A program made the position numbers and the translations under genes. Below are positions 8,948-17,519 of a stretch of 64,000 nt of DNA, piece after piece (positions within the stretch are counted from its first letter, which is position 1; the number at the start of each line of letters is the position of its first letter). This DNA comes from Flagellimonas eckloniae (GTDB lineage Bacteria > Bacteroidota > Bacteroidia > Flavobacteriales > Flavobacteriaceae): positions 2,404,501 to 2,468,500 of the forward strand of contig NZ_LCTZ01000002.1 of assembly GCF_001413955.1 (NCBI RefSeq), given 5' to 3'. A model generated the notes under the pieces. It did no database searches and was not told the origin of the DNA. It saw nothing but the letters and a program-made list of their open reading frames with translations.

Positions 8948-9244
8948 ATGCCGAGCACTTCACTAAAAAAGGAATTTGAAAAAGAATTGAAAGAGCAGAT
9001 TTCCAAAATTATAAAAGAAGTATATAAGCCTCTTACCTTTATTCAAATGGTAGATAAGCACGGGGCCATTGAAGCAACTAAAAGAGTTGTTGAAGACGAA
9101 AAACAAACCGAAGGTTTCACAAGATTGCTTATGGAAGGAAGGGCTGACTTAGCAGTTGAAAACATGGTTATTGATCCCAAGTTCAAGTCATTATTTACTG
9201 AGAAAGCTATATACAATAGCAGAAAAAGACTTGAAATGAAGTGA
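8948..9244 (+). CDS. Small stand-alone domain protein, family often linked to nuclease-type proteins
   Basis: 98 residues, no signal peptide. From memory, the pattern 'FIQMVDKHGAIEATKRVV' then 'GFTRLLMEGRADLAVENMV' then 'LFTEKAIYNSRKRLE' matches a short helical domain that is common at the C-terminus of predicted endonucleases and other bacterial proteins (the 'GFT.LWE.GRLDLTVE' pattern). Here it stands alone behind a lysine-rich helix. Upstream, tatcttag near 8925-8932 is a poor match to TAnnTTTG. Function unknown; it could be a lone regulator or the remnant of a larger protein. Confidence 0.65.
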   Translation: MPSTSLKKEFEKELKEQISKIIKEVYKPLTFIQMVDKHGAIEATKRVVEDEKQTEGFTRLLMEGRADLAVENMVIDPKFKSLFTEKAIYNSRKRLEMK

Positions 9245-9373
9245 GCTTATTTTGAAAAATTCGGCTATTTCTAAGCCTATATTGCCACCTCTTAAGAAGC
9301 ATTAGAGTGTAAACATACTAATACCAGCGGTTTAAATTCAAATTGACTCAGTTCTGCAAAGACTCCAAAAGAT

Positions 9374-9697
9374 TCAAATGTTGGATTTATTGGTCGGTAT
9401 AATTTGTGAAATATTAAGTCTCGACACACCTCTTTGATTTATCAACATAGAACTTCCGTCTATATCCATAAATGTGGCTGCCTGATTGCCGTAATCATAA
9501 TAAAGATTTTCTTCACCATATATATACCCCTTAAATTTATCAGGTTTCTTTTCAATTTTACTAAAGAATGATGCAGTTACAGAATTTTTGTCAAATTGGT
9601 TTTGTGTAAATGACCTACGAATTGAGTCTGTACATTGATTTCTAAGGTATTCTGCAATTTGCTGAATTAAAGCTCTTGGTAAATGGTCACTTATCAT
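9374..9697 (-). CDS. Small hypothetical protein downstream of the HEPN-type gene
   Basis: 107 residues, not recognised. It is soluble, with a helical N-terminus ('RALIQQIAEYLRNQ') and a more beta-rich C-terminal half. It starts 19 bases after the HEPN-type gene stops, same strand, so the two are probably co-transcribed. The position would suit an antitoxin or partner protein, but there is no recognisable antitoxin fold, so this is only context. Confidence 0.55.
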   Translation of the reverse strand: MISDHLPRALIQQIAEYLRNQCTDSIRRSFTQNQFDKNSVTASFFSKIEKKPDKFKGYIYGEENLYYDYGNQAATFMDIDGSSMLINQRGVSRLNISQIIPTNKSNI

Positions 9698-9716
9698 AAG
9701 GTTTTCTATATTAAAA

Positions 9717-10418
9717 TTATCTCCACCATTGACAATTTAAATCAATGGGCATATAGAATAAGTGATCCATTTTTCTTCCAAAATTCTTTCTTAAGATTGC
9801 ACCATTTTGATCCGTAGCACGAAGTTCATTGCAATAATCCTGCATCAATTGTTTTAATCTATAATGTAAAATAGTACGGTAAATACTGATTTTATTTCCC
9901 CTTTTATCAAGAAATACTTTGCTAGTTTTTACTGAATTCTTTGTTGTATTAACATGCCAATCGTTTTTAGTTCTCGCTTCGTGTATAAGACCACAACGAA
10001 CATCCGCATAAAAGTCCTCAGCGCTAAAGGGGGAGTTAACTAATTTTACACCTTTTTCCAATTTCCAAAAGTTATTCTTAAAAATGGATTCATTCAACAA
10101 AAACCAAATAAACAAGTTAGAACTATTTCTATATTCATAGGTCGGTGAATTTTTGTTTGATCTATGATTAAAAATTCTCCCTTGCCTAAATGATGCTAAT
10201 GATTCATTTAAAGCACATTGGATTGTTAAAATGGCAAAGCCTTCACCTTGACTTTTTTGTGATTTAAGTATTTCTATAATAGGGTTGAAAAACTTTCTAT
10301 CGTATCTCTGAGAAAAGAGCTGAATTGCTTTTTCCCATTCTTCATCATAGTTAAAATTGTCTTTGACATTCGGACGGATACGTTTCCATAACTCAATTTC
10401 TTTTAGTTCTACCTCCAT
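9717..10418 (-). CDS. HEPN-like protein with an Rx4H motif; candidate RNase toxin
   Basis: 233 residues. The key sign is Arg141-C-G-L-I-His146 in 'ADVRCGLIHEARTK', which fits the Rx4-6H motif of HEPN ribonucleases and is followed by the acidic 'HEA' seen in many HEPN families. The preceding helix-rich part ('GEGFAILTIQCALNESLASF') fits an all-helical fold. HEPN proteins are common as toxins and as RNase effectors of phage defence. It is upstream of a 107-residue gene with a 19-base gap. The HEPN call rests on one motif and helical character, so a non-catalytic member is possible. Confidence 0.6.
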   Translation of the reverse strand: MEVELKEIELWKRIRPNVKDNFNYDEEWEKAIQLFSQRYDRKFFNPIIEILKSQKSQGEGFAILTIQCALNESLASFRQGRIFNHRSNKNSPTYEYRNSSNLFIWFLLNESIFKNNFWKLEKGVKLVNSPFSAEDFYADVRCGLIHEARTKNDWHVNTTKNSVKTSKVFLDKRGNKISIYRTILHYRLKQLMQDYCNELRATDQNGAILRKNFGRKMDHLFYMPIDLNCQWWR

Positions 10419-10665
10419 TTTTTAGTTTATTGAAATATCAAATGCTGGAAGTCCGTCTACAAAATTCTTTAACACCGAATTCGGAGGTAAGAATATGTTA
10501 TGTATTGGAACAAATGGTGATTCACTAAAATTAACACTACTTTATCAATAATCAACCGATTTACTTAAGGCCATTTCCAACAACTTATGATATGTCTGTT
10601 TACGCTTCAAACTAAAAATGAGACTAATTCTGTTTTGTCGAAAGAGCAATATATTTTCACCGTAA

Positions 10666-11502
10666 TTACCTGATCTTACTTTTTGCTTGGTGCCAGTTCT
10701 TTCTTAGTATAGGTCTTGAAAAAGAAGTTTCTCCATTTGACTCTTCACCCGAGTAATGACAATACTTTTCTTGGTAACTTTTATCTTTGTATCTCAACCA
10801 TGACTTGTAAGCTTTGTCACAAAAGGGCTTTTCAGAATTAAATGGTATTTCAACCCCGGTTCTTATGCAATATCCATGTTTTTTTTTCTTAGTGCCAATA
10901 CTTTTATATGGGCTTTGAGTTTGAACACTTGAATTGAGTAATTCCGACAATTGATCTTCTGTATGAGACTCGGTATATTTTCTTTTAAGCCCCATTAATG
11001 ATTCATCGTATTCAGGGGTTCTTTTGTATAAACATTCGCTGTTAATGGCTACCTGTTCAAAGTATTTAAATGCCTCCTCATCCAATGTATCGCTGAAAAA
11101 GTTTCCTGTTAATTCTCCAAACAAAGTAACCTTGGTTAAAATACCAAACTCAATGTTATTATTTTGAGAATAATCATAGAGATTCATTGAACTCAACAAA
11201 GCGGAAGATTCATTTGCATAATATTTGGCATGAAGACGTGACTCATATCTAATTTCAATATTTGGAAAATCTTTGAGAAACTCAAAATCATTCTTTCTAA
11301 AACTATTCGCAATGTTGTCCTCATTCTTACCAAAGATTATCACAATTCTTAGTTTATCATTTTGTTTTTTTGATTTAAGCACGTCAAGAATCCTCGCATG
11401 AAGCTTTATGTAGGGAGACACGATGATTAGTTGCTGCTCCGCTTCATCAAAAATTCTTTCAAGTTCCGCATTAAGTTGATTTCCTTTAATAAATTTAGCC
11501 AT
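10666..11502 (-). CDS. Phospholipase D-like (HKD) nuclease-type protein with degenerate zinc-finger tail
   Basis: 278 residues. The N-terminal ~175 residues read as one PLD domain: 'LIIVSPYIK' strand, then His91-x-Lys93 in 'RLHAKYYANESS', Glu98 where the usual motif has Asp, Asn107 in 'SSMNLYD' and 'NNIEFG' (Glu118). PLD-family proteins of this size usually act as dimeric nucleases. The C-terminus carries 'GYCIRTGVEIPF', 'KPFCDKAYKSW' and 'KYCHYSGE', which look like a treble-clef zinc ribbon that has lost about half its Cys. The gene lies in the putative cargo region, 247 bases upstream of the HEPN-type gene, on the same strand but not tightly linked. Confidence 0.78.
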   Translation of the reverse strand: MAKFIKGNQLNAELERIFDEAEQQLIIVSPYIKLHARILDVLKSKKQNDKLRIVIIFGKNEDNIANSFRKNDFEFLKDFPNIEIRYESRLHAKYYANESSALLSSMNLYDYSQNNNIEFGILTKVTLFGELTGNFFSDTLDEEAFKYFEQVAINSECLYKRTPEYDESLMGLKRKYTESHTEDQLSELLNSSVQTQSPYKSIGTKKKKHGYCIRTGVEIPFNSEKPFCDKAYKSWLRYKDKSYQEKYCHYSGEESNGETSFSRPILRKNWHQAKSKIR

Positions 11503-12125
11503 ATAAACTAGTTGGTTTTCGTTAAAATATAGACTCTTAATTTAGATAGTTTAAAATTATTGATTTTCGCCAACTTCACTGAAATCATCCGCAAGTTAAA
11601 TTTCGCATTTAGCAAAAAATAAGTGATGAAGTTTTGATATCGAAGTCAGTGCAATATCCACAAATGTTTAGGTAAGCACACAGTAGTTTAAACTTTAAAA
11701 AGATTCACAGATTAAGTATGTAAAGGTATTCGTAAGTGTTTATAGGCTTCGAAAGGTTTTTCCATCCAGATTCTAGGGTTAAATTCCAATTCATTGTTAA
11801 TCAATGTTTTGTGGTTTTACGTTTTGATTAATGTATGATTTACGTACGCTAAATTTATTTCAACCTCGTTTTACAATATTTAATCTTCAAAAGGAGGTGA
11901 GTGCGAAATATCCAAATTTGAGCACCCTTTAAACCACTCATCTTGGTAGTTAATTATGATTTTTTGAGATGATTCACCAAATCAATTATTACACTTTAAA
12001 TGACTTTTGAATAAAACCCTAAGGTCTGTTTTTATGCTCTTTGCCCGTGTACATTAAAATAAGGCCCTAAAATTAAAGCTTTGCAATGTCCGTTTAACTT
12101 AAATGAAAGCGTAAGAGTACCTGTC
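11503..12125. other. Gene-free AT-rich spacer
   Basis: No coding frame, tRNA or repeat was seen on either strand. A perfect anti-Shine-Dalgarno complement (aaaggaggtga, about 11890-11900) lies here, but no open frame follows. The right end of the integrase-linked cargo could lie here, but no attachment-site repeat was found. Confidence 0.5.
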
Positions 12126-12938
12126 TTAGAGTTTCTTTAAGGTCTCGGTCACCTTGGTATTGATTTTTTCGGTTTTGGTTTGGAAACTTTGTAAGTAGGT
12201 TGCCAGTGCTTCTTGGATAGCTGTAACACTGTTCTCCATGTCAGCAAACCTCCTATTACCATTGTTTTTAAGGTTTCTTACCATTTCAAAGTAATTGTCA
12301 ATATCATCTGAAGTCATATTAGTCGTACTTGTTGCGGTAAGACCGCTATTTTCCATTCTTAGGATTACGGCCTTTATAGTTCTTATATGTCCTGTAATAA
12401 TTGTGTTTAGTAGTGGGTTTCTTGACTTGAGCATGGTTTCATCTACATCAAAATTCGAAACTACCGAATTCGAAGCATCCTTAATTAGGTTGATAACAGC
12501 GATTTCCGCTTCCCCATCCGTGAATGCCACGTTATCGTCGGTGAGAAGGTCTGATGCCATGGTCAGCGTACCAACTTTAGTTGAAAAAATACTAACCTTT
12601 AGGAAAACAAGGTTAAGCGACTCAAAATCGAGCACTTCTGATTCGTAGTATTTGTTAAGGTCTTCAAAAATTTCTTTAGCTTCTTGCTTTTGCTCTATTG
12701 ACTGATCCTCTAACTCTGTGACCTTGGCATTGAGATCTTCCATCTCTTCTCTATCCGCTCTGTTCCCAAACTGTTCAAGCAAACCTTTAACACCACTGAA
12801 AACACCTGGCAGAAAAGTGTTGGTCAATGCCTCTACAACACCGATTGCGGCATTTGGCTTACTCTCATCGCTATTTTCTTGCCCTAAACAGGGCGTTAAG
12901 ATTAATAATGTGAATACTGCTAAAATTGAATTTTTCAT
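12126..12938 (-). CDS. Exported helical protein of unknown function
   Basis: 270 residues. The N-terminus 'MKNSILAVFTLLILTPCLGQ' is a signal peptide; the Cys near its end could alternatively be a weak lipobox (LTPC). The mature part is almost all helical with a coiled-coil-like segment at about 60-95 ('DLNAKVTELEDQSIEQKQEA') and few Cys. It is the second gene of a pair: its start overlaps the stop of the upstream lipoprotein gene by four bases (ATGA at 12935-12938). I know no family for it. It is probably periplasmic and acts with its upstream neighbour. Confidence 0.7.
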   Translation of the reverse strand: MKNSILAVFTLLILTPCLGQENSDESKPNAAIGVVEALTNTFLPGVFSGVKGLLEQFGNRADREEMEDLNAKVTELEDQSIEQKQEAKEIFEDLNKYYESEVLDFESLNLVFLKVSIFSTKVGTLTMASDLLTDDNVAFTDGEAEIAVINLIKDASNSVVSNFDVDETMLKSRNPLLNTIITGHIRTIKAVILRMENSGLTATSTTNMTSDDIDNYFEMVRNLKNNGNRRFADMENSVTAIQEALATYLQSFQTKTEKINTKVTETLKKL

Positions 12939-13651
12939 AATTTAAGGATTGTTTCGAGATTGGTTATGCATTCTTTTATTAAGGGATTCAAATTGGATAG
13001 AATATCTTTGTTTTCAGTACAAACGTCAGAGAATCTGCAGGGTTTGGTTATATCCCTTGACCATTGGAACACAAAGGACTCAAAAGAGGTTTTAGCATCT
13101 ATAAAATTGACCTGTTTGACAAATTCATAATTACCATAACCGTCTTCAATTGCCTTTAACACTGATTTAATCTTTTCAATGTGAAATCGTATCTGGGACA
13201 AGATTGGATTGAATGCCTTTGCTGTTAGAGCGGGTTTATCGTAAAGTTTGAGAAAATTGGCACTACTGTAATTTTCAATAGCTTGAAAGGAATAAAAATT
13301 GCTTCGTATTTTGATTTTGAACCCATCATAGGCCTCATCATAGGCAATGCTGTCCATCATCTTGCCCAGTTCCATCACTTTCATGTTGTGGACATCAAAC
13401 TCAGTAAGTTCGCTCATATTTGCCATTGAACTTTCTACCATGGTGACGACATCTGATTCAATTTCAACTGCTTCTGCCAATATCAGGGCATAGTCCGCCT
13501 CAAAAGGCTCTGCTTCTAAATTGTAATTCTCATAAACTTCATCAGATATAGGGTCAGGAACCGCTGTTATTTCAGGATTTGCGGAAACCATATGTTTAGT
13601 GGAACGGCAAGAACACATCATAATTAGCGCAAGAATAAATAAAGGTTTCAT
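12935..13651 (-). CDS. Lipoprotein of unknown function
   Basis: 238 residues from the ATG at 13651. The start 'MKPLFILALIMMCSCRSTK' is a lipoprotein signal with a lipobox at 'MCSC'. A longer frame (to 13702) would put 17 polar residues ahead of it and is rejected. The mature part is helical and acidic. It is translationally coupled to the exported helical protein downstream (four-base overlap), so the pair probably forms one envelope complex. No recognised domain. Confidence 0.72.
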   Translation of the reverse strand: MKPLFILALIMMCSCRSTKHMVSANPEITAVPDPISDEVYENYNLEAEPFEADYALILAEAVEIESDVVTMVESSMANMSELTEFDVHNMKVMELGKMMDSIAYDEAYDGFKIKIRSNFYSFQAIENYSSANFLKLYDKPALTAKAFNPILSQIRFHIEKIKSVLKAIEDGYGNYEFVKQVNFIDAKTSFESFVFQWSRDITKPCRFSDVCTENKDILSNLNPLIKECITNLETILKL

Positions 13652-13930
13652 TATCAGTTGGTTTGCATGCAAAAAGAGAGCATATAAGATATTGTCAATC
13701 AAGACGAAAAGTAAAAAAATACGACGAACGGCCTAATATGGCAGACGATTGTATTTCGATGTGGAAAACCCCCAGAATATATACGGAAAGTATATAATGA
13801 TGACTATAGAAAAAAGGTAAATTATTAAGGTTCCTGTTCAATAGAAAATTAAGATTTTCTCTTAAATTGCATCTTAACACCTTCCTTAATAGTATTTTAC
13901 GCAAAATGAAATTTTCCTTTTAATAAAAAT

Positions 13931-14941
13931 ATGACAAAAGTATTTATGAAGAAAAATATTCTAATAACAGGAGTTGGTGGACCTGCTTCCATTGGAGCTA
14001 TAAGCTCTTTACAAGCTTCAAATCAACAACTTCATATTATAGGCGTTGATGCAAATCCATATGCTTATGGGTTCAATATTTCAAATGAAGCCTATGTAGT
14101 TCCTTATGCTAATGATCCAACTTATATTGATGAAATTATAGAGATTATTAAAGCCGAAAGTGTTGATGTACTAATCCCAAATACAGATGAAGAAGTTGTT
14201 TCAGTTTTAAAATCAATAAATAGACTTAATGATTTAGTCAATATGTTTCTACCCTCATTAGATGCTGCAGAAATAGTAAATAATAAAGCAAAAACATACG
14301 AATTTTTTTCACAACCATCCTTCAGCGAAATTAACACTCCACGTTTTTCATATATTACCAAAGAGCTGGTAATTGAAAATATATTTGACTATCCTATGAT
14401 TGTCAAAAGAATGGTCTCTAGAGGAGGGAGAGGTGTTTATAAAGTAGATTCTGAAATCGATTATAAATATGCAATTAATAAAGAAAAAAATAAAGAAGGT
14501 AGTTATCAGGCGATTGTTTGTGAATATCTACCCAATGAGGAATATCAGGTAACTGTGTTAACCAATTATAATGGTGAAGCACTGGCTATTGCCGGATATG
14601 AAAAAGTTATTTATCGATGTGGAAACTCACAAGTGGCACGAACCATTTATGATTTTTCGATGTTCGAAATGGCAGAAAAAGCGATTAAAAAATTAGGTTA
14701 TGTAGGGATTTCCTGTATTGACTTCAAGAGAGATCCAGAAGGGAAATTGTTCTTAAATGAAATAAATCCTAGAATGTCTTCAGGAATTGATTTGTTTACA
14801 AAAGCGGGGTTCAATTTCCCTTTGGCTTACCTAAATTTAATTTTAGGGAAAGAAATAGTGGTTGATGATAAATACAAGGTATGTGAAAGTGATTATATTC
14901 TAACTCGATCCTACAATGACTTTGTAATTTCTCCTAAATAA
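13931..14941 (+). CDS. ATP-grasp enzyme (CarB/PylC-like)
   Basis: 336 residues. The N-terminus 'NILITGVGGPASIGAI' is a Rossmann-like pre-ATP-grasp domain. The ATP-grasp part follows, with 'YPMIVKRMVSRGGRGVYKV' (ATP-binding Lys and Gly-rich loop), 'CEYLPNEEYQVTVL' and 'FLNEINPRMSSGIDLF', whose Glu and Asn are typical metal/ATP ligands. Such enzymes ligate a carboxylate to an amine using ATP; the substrate cannot be read from sequence. A second in-frame ATG at 13946 would also fit. It is about 185 bases upstream of the PIG-L fusion gene on the same strand, and both are more AT-rich than the neighbours, which suggests joint transfer and a shared pathway. Confidence 0.88.
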   Translation: MTKVFMKKNILITGVGGPASIGAISSLQASNQQLHIIGVDANPYAYGFNISNEAYVVPYANDPTYIDEIIEIIKAESVDVLIPNTDEEVVSVLKSINRLNDLVNMFLPSLDAAEIVNNKAKTYEFFSQPSFSEINTPRFSYITKELVIENIFDYPMIVKRMVSRGGRGVYKVDSEIDYKYAINKEKNKEGSYQAIVCEYLPNEEYQVTVLTNYNGEALAIAGYEKVIYRCGNSQVARTIYDFSMFEMAEKAIKKLGYVGISCIDFKRDPEGKLFLNEINPRMSSGIDLFTKAGFNFPLAYLNLILGKEIVVDDKYKVCESDYILTRSYNDFVISPK

Positions 14942-15058
14942 CAATAAGTTATATTAAACCACAAAGAGATTTATACTATTCAAATCATCAAAACAATAGG
15001 GGGTTTTAAGAAAGTTTAGGTTTTTGTCAACCAATCAATATTCAGGTAAGAAATACTA

Positions 15059-15066
15059 TAATTTTG
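15059..15066 (+). promoter_or_regulatory. Possible -7 promoter element of the PIG-L fusion gene
   Basis: taattttg at 15059-15066 fits the Bacteroidota -7 consensus TAnnTTTG, 59 bases before the ATG at 15126. I found no TTG at the usual -33 spacing, so this is weak. It would make the fusion gene at least partly independent of the ATP-grasp gene. Confidence 0.35.
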
Positions 15067-15125
15067 AATGATTTTGAATCATTCTCAAAACGAATTTATT
15101 TTAGTTTAACCACTAATTTTACGGT

Positions 15126-17519
15126 ATGGATGTCAATCAAATAATAGCAGACTTAATAAATTACAATAATCCTCAAAATGAAACAATCACCGACAAGGAA
15201 TATCAAAAAATATTTAAAGAAGAAGGAAAAAAGAAAGCCGAATATATAGTTAAACATTTGTCCAATGATGATGAACTCGTAAATGAGGATTTTTCAAAAT
15301 ATCTTTATTTGAGCATAGGAGGTTCGGATGGATCGGAAATTGAATATATTTTTAGAAAAACTAATATTTCTTATGCAATTTTAGTTGAAATCAGTGACGA
15401 AGCATCTTCCTTAGCTAGGAAAAGAGGAGACAAGTTAAGATCAGAACTTGGAAAAGAGTTATTAGTTGTTCAAGGCGATATTACTCAAAGAATGAACGAC
15501 TTAATAAAAATGATGAAAGAATTTAAATCAGATAGAAAGCTATATGGCATGATTCTTTCAACTCAAGCAGTCATACATGAATTGCCAAAAAGAAGTCCCG
15601 GATTTAGGCTATCAGTCTTTTTTGGACAGCTTTTCTCTGTTTACAAAAACAACATATTTTACGGAAGAGAACCGATGAGACCTGAAAGGTGGCCCGAAAC
15701 ATTGGAATTGGCAATTGGTAATACAAGTTCTGAGAATTTAAAGAAGATTGCGGATATTGTAAATGAAAAATTGTCAATTACCAAAAAAGAAGTTATAGAG
15801 GTTGCTAACAATTTTATAAATATTGATTCTGTTTTATGTCTTGAAGTTTTACATAAAGTTATAAGATCTAACAATGCAGAAAACTTCATCTATGAGTTGG
15901 GCGAACAACTAACTAGTGTGAATCCAAATGAAATGAGAAGAATAGTAGAAAACCATATTGGGGAAAATACTGTTTTAGTAGAACCAATGGCAACGAATGG
16001 GTTCATTAAGGCTTGGAAAAGCTACAAAGTGAAGGTCAAAACGGAAACAGGTGATAAATTATCCTTTCCCAATACACATGTTAGATTAAAGGGTGTGTCA
16101 ATTAAAGACAAAAGACCTAGAGTTAATTACAACGATTTAAAATACTTAAAATCAAAAAGAAGTGCAATATTTGTAGGACCCCATCCAGATGACATTGAAC
16201 TAGGCGCCGGTGCTACAGTAGCAAAATTGAATCATTTAAAGTGGAACACTTTTTTTGTTATTGTAACAAAATCTAAGGAGAAAAAAGTTGCTAATTCCAG
16301 AAAAACAGAAGCTTTGGAAGCAGCAAGGATTTTAAAAACTTTTCCTGAAAATATAATTTTTCTTGACTACCCTGATGGAGAATTGCATCTTCTTGAAAAG
16401 AATAATTTAGATCAAACACTTTATGATATTATTGACAAAATCAGTCCTGATTTGATTTTTGGTCCATGCAATGAGGATTTACATAAAGATCATATAGAAG
16501 TTAATAAATCACTAAAGTTTGCAGCTAAAAGTCGTGGATTTTTGATGTATTATGTTTTACATCATATCCAAGAAAAAAAAATTAGCAAGCAAGTATCAAT
16601 TAACGTTTCCCAGTTTTGGAATCAAAAAGTAAAATCTTGTTTAGCTCATAAAACCGAAGTCCAAAGACATAGTATAACAGAAAAAAAATTAGATTATTTA
16701 AAGGGTTTTTCGTCCCAAAATGGTATGGATTATTATGAGTATTTTGGAATTGCAGAGCCAACTGGTTATGATATTGAAAGTTTTTATGCAAAAGTTAATG
16801 AAATAAATAATGACACTTTTGGGATGCTATGGTCATTGGCTCTTGGAATAGAAAGCAAGAGAAATGTTAGTTTGAATATGATTCCCGTCCATGTTTCGAA
16901 TAAAGGAGCCACACTTGAAGGTAAAGGCAGATCCCAGTTAACATCTAAATTGCATTCTTTTTTTCCAAAACTAAGTATAGAAGAACTTATTGGCGGACAC
17001 GAAAAGGTTTTTGACTTTAGGAAAAAATTCTATCAACAGAATAGTTTATTTAGTGGTGGAGCACTATCAAATCCATGGACATTTCGCTTTTTATTTGGAT
17101 ATCCTTCTTTCATATATAGAGAGAATCAATTTATGAGGCATTCAACTCTTGCCGCCGATAGGCCTGTATATGAAGAAGAGTTTGATAAGGGCATAACAAA
17201 CTCAAAAGAGAAAAAAACATGGGGAGTCGTTGTGATTATGTGGGGTTGGTGCATTTATAATAAAAAAGAACCTACTACAATATATGCTGCAGGGGTTTCT
17301 CGTGAGGCAACATATGGAGCGTATTTACTATTGCAGAATCCATTAATTGAAATTTATGAGGCTCTGTTAAAAGCTAAAAAAGAAAATGAAGCAGGAATTC
17401 AAGTGAATTTTAAACTAAAAAGTTATCAAGAACCGAAAAGTGTTAGTGATTTAGTTTTAACAAATATCGATACATTAAAGAAAATTAGTTTTGAAGAAAC
17501 GAATATTTTTAATGAATGA
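15126..17519 (+). CDS. Fusion: methyltransferase-like N-domain, PIG-L deacetylase, unknown C-domain
   Basis: 797 residues in three parts. Residues about 45-300 look Rossmann-like ('LYLSIGGSDGSEIEY', then 'AILVEISDEA' and 'VVQGDIT'), as in SAM-dependent methyltransferases, but the call is tentative. Residues about 335-560 are a PIG-L/LmbE deacetylase: 'VGPHPDDIELGAGA' with His353, Asp355 and Asp356, and 'HKDH' at 453-456, supplying the zinc ligands. PIG-L enzymes remove acetyl groups from N-acetylglucosamine-type sugars. The last ~230 residues match nothing I know. The protein is about three times the usual PIG-L length. With the ATP-grasp gene upstream it could make or modify a sugar-derived compound; that is inference. 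Confidence 0.8.
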   Translation: MDVNQIIADLINYNNPQNETITDKEYQKIFKEEGKKKAEYIVKHLSNDDELVNEDFSKYLYLSIGGSDGSEIEYIFRKTNISYAILVEISDEASSLARKRGDKLRSELGKELLVVQGDITQRMNDLIKMMKEFKSDRKLYGMILSTQAVIHELPKRSPGFRLSVFFGQLFSVYKNNIFYGREPMRPERWPETLELAIGNTSSENLKKIADIVNEKLSITKKEVIEVANNFINIDSVLCLEVLHKVIRSNNAENFIYELGEQLTSVNPNEMRRIVENHIGENTVLVEPMATNGFIKAWKSYKVKVKTETGDKLSFPNTHVRLKGVSIKDKRPRVNYNDLKYLKSKRSAIFVGPHPDDIELGAGATVAKLNHLKWNTFFVIVTKSKEKKVANSRKTEALEAARILKTFPENIIFLDYPDGELHLLEKNNLDQTLYDIIDKISPDLIFGPCNEDLHKDHIEVNKSLKFAAKSRGFLMYYVLHHIQEKKISKQVSINVSQFWNQKVKSCLAHKTEVQRHSITEKKLDYLKGFSSQNGMDYYEYFGIAEPTGYDIESFYAKVNEINNDTFGMLWSLALGIESKRNVSLNMIPVHVSNKGATLEGKGRSQLTSKLHSFFPKLSIEELIGGHEKVFDFRKKFYQQNSLFSGGALSNPWTFRFLFGYPSFIYRENQFMRHSTLAADRPVYEEEFDKGITNSKEKKTWGVVVIMWGWCIYNKKEPTTIYAAGVSREATYGAYLLLQNPLIEIYEALLKAKKENEAGIQVNFKLKSYQEPKSVSDLVLTNIDTLKKISFEETNIFNE

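Noticed and set aside
11890..11900. Perfect Shine-Dalgarno-like sequence (aaaggaggtga)
   Set aside because: No open frame of useful length follows, and Bacteroidota use such sites little; likely chance.
1..13700. Attachment-site direct repeats or a tRNA target for the integrase
   Set aside because: I looked near 5.0 kb, 11.5-12.1 kb and 13.7-13.9 kb and found no convincing direct repeats or tRNA sequence.
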